DNA of 64,000 bases from Patagioenas fasciata. Lineage: Eukaryota > Chordata > Aves > Columbiformes > Columbidae. The stretch covers positions 19,426,867 through 19,490,866 of the forward strand of contig NC_092525.1 of NCBI RefSeq assembly GCF_037038585.1, read 5' to 3'. Position 1 is the first letter of the stretch. Each line of letters opens with the position of its first letter. Below, piece by piece: positions 11,140-22,100 of the stretch. The translations under genes and the position numbers were made by a program. Below the pieces are notes generated by a model. That model saw only the letters and a list, made by a program, of their open reading frames with translations. It did no database searches and was not told the DNA's origin.

Positions 11140-13005
11140 GTCCTTTTGGCTATGGATACTCTACTCTCTGGCCTGTTTTACTCAAGGACGTTGCTACCTC
11201 CTTATTAGACCATAATTCAGGTTATTCCCAGTCCGGAATATCCATCGCTGAACTGAACTGTACACATGTCATATATATTATCAAGCCATTATAGTTGTAA
11301 ATCCAACACAAAGATTATAGTAGAAAAGGCTTTTATTTTTTTGCCTTTTGTTTTTTTACCTCCCTAAACTGGAGATACTTGTGCTATTTAAATGAACTCA
11401 GACATCTCAAGTCAGTCCTTTGACAACTGAAGCCCTTTGGTAGTCTGTTCTGACTGGCATGCAGCCACTCACTCCCGCACTTGCCCATAATGAAATCCAT
11501 TCAAACACATCAGCTCCCTGAGAATGATGCGCCTCAATCTAATATTACCATGAAGGAACCTAAAAAACCGGCAGCTACAAAGCAACGACTACTTACATGC
11601 ATCATTTTATTTGCATTGTAAAAGGCTTTTCCAACACACAATGAGATCCAAGTTGTCTGCGATAAGTTTCAGGCTGGCTACTGAAGTGCACTGTACATTT
11701 TGTATATATATTTATATGTAGATATGTAGGTATTTACTGTTAGAAGGATATTAGCTCAGGAACTTCAGAGTCATATGAAACTATGAGAGGAAGTCAGTGT
11801 GTTTATACAGAGACTGAGTAGTATGTTAAAGGGCTTGTTTTTTGGAAATAAAAGCTTAATTTCATTAACATAATGATGATAACATACAGCTTTGAGTGTT
11901 ATTAGTTCCTGTTTACGTTACTCATGGTATTGGTCTAAGCTGCATTGCCATCTAGACATAATTACTATTTTATTATTATTTTTTTCACAGTTAAGTGGAG
12001 CATTTTAGCACAGCTGAATTGCTGCAAGCCTTGGTGGAACAAATCTATTAGTGGTATGGCTTGAAACAATACACAAAAGAGCCCTGTGTGTGGTCTGCTC
12101 TACATGCTTTTCACTTCCTTATGTTAAACAATAAATCTCTGAGTCAGCTAGAACTCAGAGACTAACATCCAATGAGAGCTGCATTTTATCTTTTATTCAT
12201 TGGCAGGAACATAGCTGTAGGAGGTATTCAAATCACACTTTTATTTAAACAAACACAGCTGGATCACAGCCTCTTAATATAGCAATTCTCTAATGAAAAA
12301 TAACAACATAGTATTTATCTCTTTTCTTTTGTGCAGCTCTCAATTTGCTAAAATTAGGCCGACTTCAATCCCATACAAAATTGGCATGTTTTCATGACCA
12401 CAGCTCATAGCAACTAACTGCAAAATTATAATGGGAATGTAATTATAGTAGGCCATGTGAAATACACATCCTTTTGCTGCTGTAAGCTATATGGGGTTAT
12501 ACAATTATGCTGTAATAACATCATTTGTCTTAAAGAACTCAGACGGCTGATTTCATTTATTTAACTTGAGTACTCCAGTTATGTGCTGTGTCAGGTTAAC
12601 ATTAATGTATTGCACAAAGTAATAGGGTGCAAGAAGTCAGGGCTTCCCCAAGATGCATTGCCGTCTTTGTTTGCACAAATTTATTTTCTTCTTTATCCCT
12701 CCGAGTATTTGGAGACAAGCAACTTGAGTTCCTGGCTCTTTGGGAGCCTTGTGGAACATGTTTTTCTATCTTTGCGGCTGCACTGATTGTTTCTTTCTGT
12801 GGTTGTGATTTGGGGCCAACGATTTGTAATTAACTGCAGAAGGATGGAACTACATGAAATAGCTGAGTCACCTGGCGACATGCTGAGTGAGAGTTTGAAA
12901 ATCATCACCTTGCCAATTATGTGGTGTAATATTAAATTCATACTGGACAAGTTCTGCACTCATCCTAGGGAAAAAGATCGCCTTGAAATCAACAGGACTT
13001 TTTAA
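11140..13005. other. gene-free AT-rich segment, possible conserved non-coding DNA
   Basis: There is no gene and no recognised repeat. The stretches at about 11440-11720 and 12180-12560 are simple-repeat-free, AT-rich and dense in homeodomain-type cores (for example TAATTA at 12440-12445). They have the look of vertebrate conserved non-coding elements. This is an impression from composition; no alignment was available. Confidence 0.3.
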
Positions 13006-13016
13006 AGTCACAGTAG

Positions 13017-13655
13017 CACAGTATCACAGTATGTTTGGGCTTGGAAGGGACCTCGAAAGATCATCTAGTCCAATCCCCCTGCTGGAGCAGGAACGCCTAG
13101 GTGAGGTGTCCAGGAAGGCTTTGAATGTCTCCAGAGTAGGAGACTCCACAACCTCCCTGGGCAGCCTTCCAGGCTCTGTCACCCTCACTGAGAAGAAGTT
13201 TCTTCTCAAATTTAAGTGGAACCTCTTGTGTTCCAGCTTGATCCCATTACTCCTTGTCCTATCATTGTTTGCCACTGAGAAGACCCTGGTTCCATTCTCA
13301 TGGCACTCACCCTTTATATATTTATAAACATTAATAAGGTCACCCCTCAGTCTCCTCCAAACTAAAGAGACCCAGCTCCCTCAGCCTTTCTTCATAAGGG
13401 AGGTGCTCCACTCCCTTAATCATCTTTGTTGCCCTACACTGGACTCTCTCCAGCAGTTCCCTGTCCTTCTTGAACTGAGGGACCCAGAACTGGACACAAT
13501 ATTCCAGATGGGGTCTCACCAGGGCAGAGTAGAGGGGAAGGAGGACCTCTCTCGATCTACTGACCACCCCCCTTGTAATACACCCGAGGATGCCATTGGC
13601 CTTCCTGGCCACAAGGGCACAGTGCTGGCTCATGGTCAGTCCTATCTTTGATCTC
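13017..13655 (-). mobile_element. CR1 LINE, end of ORF2 and 3' UTR
   Basis: On the minus strand this encodes the C-terminal part of the CR1 ORF2 reverse transcriptase. The first part, 13633-13340, includes [29 protein letters not shown] and [13 protein letters not shown], which are hallmarks of CR1/RTE-type LINE proteins. The second part, 13275-13024, includes [16 protein letters not shown] and reads on into the 3' end. The two parts lie in different frames, so the copy is broken. The 3' end carries 'ggactagatgatctttcg' and a CAGTA-like tail repeat near 13017-13031. About 640 bases of the several-kilobase full element remain. Confidence 0.93.
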
Positions 13656-14735
13656 CCCAGGATTAAGTATAATACCCAGAAAACTGTATGCAGTATTTAG
13701 TTATAATTTTTAAGATTATTCCAGACCGTTATAATACACTGGGAGTAGTGGCTTAGAGAGAGTAGCTTTTCAGGAACGGGACAGGAAGGTGTGACACTAG
13801 AATGACACTAATAAATGACGAGGGAGGGTTGTGAGGTCCTGTATTCCCACCGGATATCCCAGGAAATCATGTGAGTCAGCACAGAAAGGATGTATGGGGC
13901 AGGGAGAACATCACCTGGGAAAAGTCTCTTCTTTGGGAGAGAGACTTCGACCAGATACCAGACACCACTGTTAGCTATTTGTGCTTTATTATAATAAATA
14001 ATGATGGTAATTATTGTTGCTGTTCAACAAGCCCCAGGGAAGTTCACATCTCTGGAAGTATTTTACCAAACACTGGGGCGTGTCTTGTTCTGTAGCTTGG
14101 AATCACAACCCCATCCTAACATTCTGTTTCCCTCTGCTTCTTCCTAATCAAGCATTTTTAATAGACAGGCACGCAGTGAAAACTTTTAATTTCAGTCTGA
14201 ACTCTCCATGTTCTTAGTGTATTAAATATGTCTTTTGTGGCCTGACAAAATATGCTGCTATTGATGAAGGTGCTAAGTTTGGCTTCCCACAGCAGCCATC
14301 AGTTCACTATACACATGGAACTCCTGATGTAAACGGGGCTAAACAAACTCTCCAGAAAACTGGTGTTTAGGACACTTTCTACACTGGATTCTGAATAGAG
14401 TTCAGCCTGTTTAAAACAACAGCCATATGGTTTTCAAAACTGGAGTGCTGTCCAGAATGTAAATGGATATGACACATGTTGTCAATAAAAAGTCATTTTA
14501 CCACTAAACACACATCTGTAACTTTAAGAACAGTTTTGGGCCCAAGTCCACATTTTTTAAAATACATGGAGTGTGGATATCTCATGTGGGGCTGAATTTT
14601 GACATTGTTATTTTGGATTATAAGCTTTCCCAGGAAAAATATCAAATTTTGTTTGATCAAATTTGTATCAAATATCCTGGGGTTTTTTTGAACAAGAACA
14701 TTTGTATTTGTACCTAACTTGTGCTGCCTATGTTG

Positions 14736-14750
14736 TTTTTTTTTTTTTTT
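14736..14750. repeat. T15 homopolymer
   Basis: Fifteen consecutive T. It could be the reversed A-tail of a retroposed sequence, but no body is recognised next to it. Confidence 0.8.
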
Positions 14751-16079
14751 CTGTGTAAATGGTCCTTTAAGAAAGGCTTGTTTCCAAAGGTACAGTTGCA
14801 GCTGGCTATTATATGTCCATGAACAAATGTTTGAACCTCAGAAGCTAAAGCAAAAATACAGTGAACAGTTACTTACAAAAATATAGTGAAGAGTTCTTGA
14901 AACCTCTTCTCAGGTAAGACAGGATTTGACAGTACAACAGGCTATAAAGCACAATATGGAGCCTCAAGATTGTATGAAATAGAAAGCTTAGAAGCATCCT
15001 GAAAGGTGAGGGGACCTCAGGAAATGTCACAAATACATGTGCAGGCTCTCAAACAGCAAGCTAGCATCTCACATTACGACAGAAGCCATGGAGAAAGGCT
15101 GAGTACTTTGCCTTTATTGCAGGGAGCAATTCTTGAAGGGAGAGGGGACTTTCCTCTTCAGTGGAACAGAAAAGTAGTAGGTGAGCAAATCCTCCCAGAA
15201 ATGTGTTTGGCAAACACTACTCCTCATCCAGGGACTGTCCACCCCCAACTCAAAGTGAAAAACAAATAAATTAACCTTGGCGTTGTCTTTGAGGGATGAA
15301 GCTCAGTCAAATTGATTTCTTTCTATGGATGCCCTGCAGATCATCATAATGACAAGTAACTTGTCTGGGCACGGTGACAATTCGTGGATTTTGTCTATGG
15401 ATGTGAAATTTCACTGAATACAGCACTCATGAATGCCAGATAAATTCCTTCTGGATCTAATTCCACTAGGGTCCACTCCACTATTAGAGATGGGTGTCAA
15501 ACGTTAAGATGGGATAAGGCACTCAGCTGTTCCAGATGTTTATTCAAACCCATTTGAATAAACTAAGCTGAGGTAGAGCAGCCTCAGGAGAAGATGTTCG
15601 ATACTTCCCGTTGCTGATTAAAAAAAGCCCAAACCAACAAACTTCTAAATACTGTTTCAGCTTTCGTGTTTCCATTCCTGATTAAAACCAGGAAATGTGG
15701 TGTTACTCTAGGGAGGTAAATGAAATCAAGGGAAGGCAATTGACCCACCTCTCGATACTTCACAAGCATCTTGGTCCAGATTCTTGGAGAAGTGAGTGGT
15801 TCTCCCATTCCCATTACACAGAGCTAAAGAAAAAATGCAGCATCACCAATTCACAGGTTCAGCAGCATAAACCAGAGTGACATAACTGAAAGAATATTCA
15901 TTCCCCCAAATGAAGTGTGGTTATGAAGTCAGCATGACTGTGTATCATAGCTGTATGTTCGTGGTTCTTTCATTATTCTGCATAAGGCATCAAAACAAGC
16001 AGGACTTCAAACATAAATGTAAACAAAATTAACTGGGAAGCAGTTCTGGTTTCTAAGCACTGGCATTCAGTGACCATCA

Positions 16080-16101
16080 GCATTGCCAGCACTGGCAATG
16101 C
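16080..16101. repeat. 22-base inverted repeat, 10-bp stem with 2-base centre
   Basis: The sequence gcattgccag is followed by CA and then its exact reverse complement ctggcaatgc. The arms are perfect over 10 bp. With only two central bases it is better described as a near-palindromic protein-binding-type site than as an RNA hairpin. The half-site TTGCCA/TGGCAA resembles half-sites of NFI-class factors, but this is inference. Confidence 0.8.
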
Positions 16102-17006
16102 AAGTTGCAAAGTTCTGGATGTTCCCAGGAGAGAGGCATTTTTGTATGGGCTTATGAAAGAATAGACAGAGTTTGCACTAAATGCAGACTAGTATAAAAG
16201 CACAGCTTTGGCCATTTAGAAGCCTGTCCAAATGTGCATCCCATATACTCTTTCCTGTAGGGAGCTCTAGCCTGTCGGTTCAGTTCTATGGTGAAATTTG
16301 AAAGGGTGTCTTACATGCTTTTATTAATGATGTGACACAGGCAGACATTTGTTTGCACTGATAGATGAACACAGAGCTCATCTGCCCATCCATCAGCAGC
16401 AAGCACAGCCTCACTCTGCTTGTGTTCCAGCTTGTCCGAAGTCCATGTGGCTGCACCAATGTAGCACCGAGCCCAAGTTCATGTATTCAGTCACTGGCAG
16501 GGCTTTCCCATCCAGGCTTGGCACGGTGTTGAACCACAAGGCTTTGACCACCTCAGAAAGTGGACAGATTTTCTGTCTGTTCACAGTATGTCATATATTA
16601 TAACAGAAGTCCCTGGAACCATTGGAGTGCTGTGGCCCCTTCCACTTTGAACACCCTGTTGTATACTTGCTTATTTTCTTAATGTGCAGTACTCAGCTGT
16701 CTCCCCTCCTCCTTCCATTCAGCAGCACAGGGCTAATTTTGATATGAAGCCCAGGGCAACTCGTCAAAAAGTTTTAAATCAGATTTTTGATGTATTATGT
16801 CACCATGCAGAAGACATCAAATGCATTTTATCAGGTGCTTTTGCTGAGTTGTTGAAAGATTAGCTGTGTCTTCCCTTCAAAACTGGGTGGAACGAACCAC
16901 TTGTGATAATGACTTACAGGAGTATCTACAACAACACATACCTTTGTTTACGGCTTAGGTTTCTATTGATTGTACACAAGGCAGACAATATTATAATGGC
17001 TGGCAA

Positions 17007-17600
17007 AGTGTGGCAGCTCCACACCCCAGGATGAGATCCTGAGCTTTCAAAAGGGCGGTTGATGGCTCTCTAGCGCGGCTTTTGCCCCATTGTCCCTGTC
17101 CCCCCCCCGCTCTCCACACGGTGATTCCCCACAGTCACCTCCCCCGGTTGGGGGAGCGGGAGGGACAGGACCCCCGGTCAACAGACAGGGGCCTCAGCCA
17201 ATCAGGTGGCCAGGGCCAGAGAAGCTTCTGGAGCAGGCTGTGAGGGCCACGGTCAGAGCCCCCGGAGCTATAAAGTGGGAACTTCAGGGGGGGTTTTCCT
17301 TTGGCAGCGGTCGGTAGGCAGGAGGCTTGGGTGAGGTTAGGAGCACCAGCTAAGGAGACTTCTAAGGAAGGGAGAGACCTCACCTGTTCCTTGGTGAGTG
17401 ACTTTGTTCTTGAAACGTCCTTGCATGAGCCCTTGCCCACCCTGGGCGGTTGTTTATTCTGGGTGCTTGGAGTGAAGGAGACCTCTTGGTTTTGTGAGTG
17501 AGGGTGTGTGCACTCTGGATCCTCACTATTCCTATGTGGTTATACAATAATAATATCCTCAACTGCTATCAGAACTTGTGTTTTATGAGGTTGGAGTGCT
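17007..17600 (+). promoter_or_regulatory. GC-rich promoter-like module 1 (possible solo LTR)
   Basis: Of bases 17101-17280, 121 of 180 are G or C, far above the flanks. A CCAAT box (17198-17202) and a TATA box TATAAAG (17269-17275) stand about 70 bases apart, which predicts a start near 17298. A strong splice donor TTG|GTGAGT follows at 17394. Further down, an AATAAT run (about 17547) is followed by a GT-rich stretch, as at a poly(A) site. The block opens with TGTGG at 17007. This order (TG..., CCAAT, TATA, weak poly(A) signal) fits a solo retroviral LTR. No matching CA end or target duplication was found, so a cellular promoter remains possible. There is no coding potential. Confidence 0.42.
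17298..17393 (+). other. hypothetical first exon of a transcript from module 1
   Basis: This runs from the start predicted about 29 bases after the TATA box to the donor GTGAGT at 17394. It contains no convincing protein start; a non-coding or 5'-UTR exon is more likely. It is inferred only from signal spacing. Confidence 0.22.
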
Positions 17601-18586
17601 GAATAATTTCAGATAAATGCCATGTCTAGTGGGTTTTCTTTGCTAAACAGTCCTCGCTACAACAAAATCTGTTCGGAGCTTATTGACTATTGAGGTGCCT
17701 CTGTCACACAGACTTTTTTGCAAATATCTCTTTAAGGCCACCAGTGTGGTTCAGGGTGTAGAACAAGTGATTGGTGCGTTCACCTGGTTGCAAAACACCT
17801 GAGCTGGTTGCTCCTGGGAAGAGATAGAATATCTTTCTAGCTCCACTGATAATTTCTGCTCCAGCTTTCACTGTCAAAAGCAGCAGTAGTGAGTATGTAG
17901 GTGATGTATCCCTGCATGGTTGCAGCCACAGTACAAATAGGAAAATGGAGTAAATACTGAGTTTAAAAATAATTAGATGCTTCTGCTTTAAATCACTTAA
18001 AGCTCACTTTCTAACACTTCTCCCTATAACTTTACTCTTCTTCACAAACAGCAGAATTCCCTAAAGCTTCATGTAGAGAGGAGGGTGTTTTATTTTAATA
18101 AACCTTCTCCCAATTGATTTCTTCTGTGGGGCACTAGACCAGGAGTGTGTGCAAAGCAAGGAGAGGACGGTAAAACAAGATGCGGGTCAGACAGGCAGCA
18201 CCTGCATGTGCTGAGTTTTCTCCTATGTGACCAGCACACAGAAGGCCTTGCCTGCAAATGCATGCTAGGTGCTACCGGATGGATCTAAATAAGCCGGAGC
18301 TATATGGAATTCCCTTTGAGGGAAAGCTATAAAGAAAAATTGGTGAGGGGTGCTGCTTGTGTCCTTTTTTCCTGTTTATTGTGAACCTCATTTGGCAAAA
18401 TAAAAACCAAAGAGAACTATGGAGACAAAATGTGTTGTTTCCCAAGTTCTACTAATCTTTAAATTTTACCTTGCGTAAAGGAAAGTGTTTGTTCAGAATA
18501 CTGCCTTTTCACCCAACCACTTCACTGCCTCATTTACTGACAATGAGTAAGATTAAGACTATATCCTGTTTCTACTTCCCCTTAGG

Positions 18587-19175
18587 TGTGCAGAAGTCTG
18601 CATCTACGGACAGGGAATGCAGGGTTCAGTTCCAGAAGGCACTTCATTAACAAAAATAACATATAAGCCCCCCACACACTTGGCAGCAACCTGAAAAGGA
18701 TTAATGAAGGACCTGTTTGCCTCCCCCATCTGTGGAAAAAGTGCCAATCAAAAACCAGCTGCTATAAAAGGCTGCAGCCCAGCAGGAGTAGAAGTGATAG
18801 GTGGAGAGGTGTTGGAAAACCAAGCTGGAGGAGGTGAGCCTGCCAAGGAGGGCTGGTGGAGCTGGGAGGGGTAGGAAGACTTGGTTCTTTCCTTGTTTAG
18901 TCCTGGCGTGGAAGCTGGAGAATGTGGGTGTGGGGTCCCTGGTTTCCAGGGGACTGAACTTTCAGGTTGCGGAGCCTATGTGTTTGGCCCTGGTGCTGGA
19001 TGGGTGACCTTCCATGTTCTGGGGAGTGATTTTGGTGTTAATTGCTGTCATAGGGGCTGGAGAAAGGGGAATGGGCTGGAAAGAGCCTTCCCAAATATTG
19101 TGCTGCCCTCAGTGAAAAGAAAACTGAATAAAAGCTGCTGATTGTGCCTCCCGCTCCTCCTTACCACCCCCCAAC
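18587..19175 (+). promoter_or_regulatory. promoter-like module 2 with poly(A) signal (possible solo LTR)
   Basis: A CCAAT box (18744-18748) stands 15 bases before a canonical TATA box TATAAAAG (18763-18770), predicting a start near 18793. A donor-like GAG|GTGAGC lies at 18834. An AATAAA signal is at 19127-19132, followed by a GT-containing stretch. The TATA to AATAAA distance of about 360 bases is typical of the U3-R layout of an LTR. The boundaries given (TGTG at 18587, ACA near 19174) are guesses because no flanking duplication was seen. It lies in the same orientation as module 1, 1.5 kb downstream, but I see no sequence similarity between the two. Confidence 0.45.
19127..19132 (+). terminator. 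AATAAA polyadenylation signal
   Basis: This is a canonical hexamer in module 2, followed within 20 bases by 'ctgattgtgcctcc', a GT-containing downstream element. It is meaningful mainly because of its position after the TATA box. Isolated AATAAA hexamers elsewhere in this AT-rich window are expected by chance and are not listed. Confidence 0.4.
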
Positions 19176-19179
19176 ATGA

Positions 19180-22100
19180 AAAGATACATTTCAGTAAAAA
19201 AAAAAAAGAACAAATCTAACATCCCACTAAATGAAACAAAAACCCTAACCTAACAATGCCATCCCGAACTTCTAATATGGTATTTGTGTCCCTCGATGCT
19301 CTTATCACAAAATTGTAGTTTCTTCTCAATAATCCCATTCTTATTACTGTATTTTGTATATATTTGTGCGGTTGCTTGCTATGAATGTGCTGCAAATGAT
19401 GTTTTAGAAAAACAGGTGTGTTTACTGGGTTAGGTTTGAAGCCTGGCAACTTTCCCTTTCTTTCCATTCCCAGAAATGCCAGAAAGACAAAATACATGAA
19501 AAGGGCACTAGAACTCAATGGATGCTACTAGAGAGGAAGAAGGAATGTGACATCCATACCGGTTTATACGTGCTTTAAGATTTGTCTTTGTGACTCCTTA
19601 GTTACTTGAGCCTTTACAAGCTCTCTTGGGGGGGGGCTGTATCCCTGTGGGTGTTGATAAGTGCAGGTATAATCCTGGGATCTCATTAAATCTAAAAAGC
19701 AGGTCTAGGGGGGAAAAAAGGTCATTTAAATTAATCTTGGCAAAAAGCGTGCACTGGAGCTGGGAATGGAAAGGCTTGAGGGAGTTGGAAAATGCCTTCA
19801 GCAAAATAAAATGTGATAGAAACTATGTGTCAGCTATCAAAGACATTGACTGGGAGCTGGAAATGGCAGTAGGAATACATTAATAAAACTTGAAAACAAC
19901 AGCTTAAGGTGTTTTGTAGCTTGTTTCCTTCATATCTGTTGAAGAGATGGTAGGATGATATGAGAGAATAGGGAATATTCCCCAAACTTGCTTATGTTGT
20001 TCTCCAACAAATCTGATGTGGACTTTGTCAGTGATCTGTTTTCAAGTGCTTAGTTTTGTACTCATTAACTTTACGTGTAAAAGAGCATGAGCCAAATGGG
20101 AGATCCCCAGATATGTTAATCTGTAAACTTGACTTGTGCAATTACAGTTAATCGTCCTGCATGTGATGGGAGTGGGCTGGATATTTTAGCTGTCTGCCAT
20201 CCCAGTAAAACCAGACAGCTCCTCTGCTTAAACCAAGGATGGACATGTTGAGATTGGAATGAGGAAAGGACTCCCTAGTGCTTCTTGCTGTTGTGCAAAA
20301 TCTTTTTTTTACTGGACTTTTGCTTGCTGTGTTTGAGACAAGACTACTAGAAAAGTTGATGTCGGTACAGATTCTTTAATTTTATCTGTCCTGTGCTATT
20401 TTGGTATCTCTTTGGTATTGTGAGGTGAGTCTATTGGCTTGTGTGGGGTTTTTGTTTGCAACAACCATCCTGTTGCCAGGTGTGCTTGGTTCTGTCCAAG
20501 GTCTGTACTCAGAATCTTGGAGTGCCTGCAACACTCTGTTAGTGAGGCTTTGTTGGAAAATAGACTTGCTGGAGGTTGTGATCCTGGAGGAAATGGGTCA
20601 TCTTGGGTAAAGCAAGGATTTATTCTTGAGTAAATAAGAGTGATTACAACTTATGACTTGAAATCAGGATTTTGATTTTTACTAAAGCTGTGTTTCTGTC
20701 TGGTGTTCATGGAGAGACAGGTTTAGAGTTTGCTAATGAAGTCGGTAGCAACCCTTGTAGGAATATCTACTTCTGGTATGCAAGTCATCTCTTCGATATT
20801 GAATTTCCCCTGGGCTGTGTTAACCTGTGAAGGCTTTCCTTGGCTCCTTTCTTCCCAGTCAGCTCAGCACACTTCCGTACCCTCTTATGGATCTGCAGTA
20901 TTTCACATTATTGAACGTGTGTACTGTGTTAGGAATATGGCGATGACCATAAACTTAGCTTTTTCTGAAGACTGCTCTGATCTCTGTGCAGCCTCCTTTG
21001 CTTCACCTTCCTGCTGAGAGAGGAGACCAGACTATGTGACAACGAAGAGTTTGTTGGTAGTAAAATATGTTAGCGTGGATTTCAATTTCCGTTGTTCCAT
21101 AATATATGGCATGATAGTTCCTTTAATCTAGTTAGTCTCGTTGAAGAAAGCTAATCTGTCTGCACCATGCACAGCTTAAAATTGAACCCTGTGTGTCATG
21201 TTTAACAATATTGGTGGTCCTTGGTAGAGGTTGATATGTTACTGGCTTAACTGTATACTGAAATTGGGAACCTTGCACATCCTGTAGCATGAGCCCAGAG
21301 TTGTTGATGTTTGTATTCAGATAAGTAGATGGGTGCCATGTGATGTTGGTGGCTTCCCTGTTGGGGTGTCAGGGTGCTACTTAATGCCACTTGGCTCTGT
21401 AAGGCTTTGGATTTTAGATTATCCCACATTTACAATATCTTTACAGTGCTACCTATGTGGGGTGTTATTTGCTTGCAGTGACAAAGCCTGGAAATTTTGG
21501 AAGTGGAAGATAAAATAAGTGTGACTGTAGAAGCAGGGGGTGAGCATGCAATAGAAATAGTGCCTATGACTTGATGAATGCTGAGTTACTCCATCTGGGA
21601 CCACCACAGTTTTGGCTTCCTATGAATGAGAGTCCCGAGGGTTATTGCTATCTGCTGCCCCAGCAATTCTAAGGATCTGCTCTAGAAAGTAGCTTCATTA
21701 TTCTGTGTTTGTCATGTCTGCACCTCCATCTCTTCAGCTGCTTAGGAGATATTCTTGGACAAGACATGCTTGACAGGTGGGGAAAAAAAATCAGGCAAAG
21801 CAAATGCTGGCCTCTTCCAAAGATGGAAGTGTTACCACATTGGCTGGGGCTTTAATGTTGCCATGTTGGCCATATAGAAAAATGGCATGGAAGGAAAGCT
21901 TGAGCGTAGTCGGGAGTTCTCACAGTCCTGTTTTTGTGTTTTTTGTGTTTGTGACAGTATCGGCTTCTTCCACATAAATACCCGGAAGGCAAAATTTTTT
22001 TTTTTTCTTTTTTTTTCTGCAAAAGCTCCAATAAACAATTGCTTGGTGCCTGCTCTGCAAACTGACCCTCTTCCTGAGATAGAAATGTGAGGGCTTTGCT

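Larger units (their letters stand above)
13660..17000. other. gene-free segment
   Basis: No gene is recognised. Contents include short 'atcaaattt' repeats near 14641-14675, a T15 tract (14736-14750) and a 22-base near-perfect palindrome at 16080-16101. The remaining open frames are under 90 codons and unrelated to known families. Confidence 0.65.

Noticed and set aside
13403..13651. Forward open frame of 82 codons
   Set aside because: It is the antisense shadow of the CR1 reverse-transcriptase frame on the minus strand.
17298..19175. Idea that the two promoter-like modules are the two LTRs of one provirus
   Set aside because: LTRs of one provirus start out identical, and these two show no visible similarity. 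There is no primer-binding site or retroviral coding sequence in the 1 kb between them.
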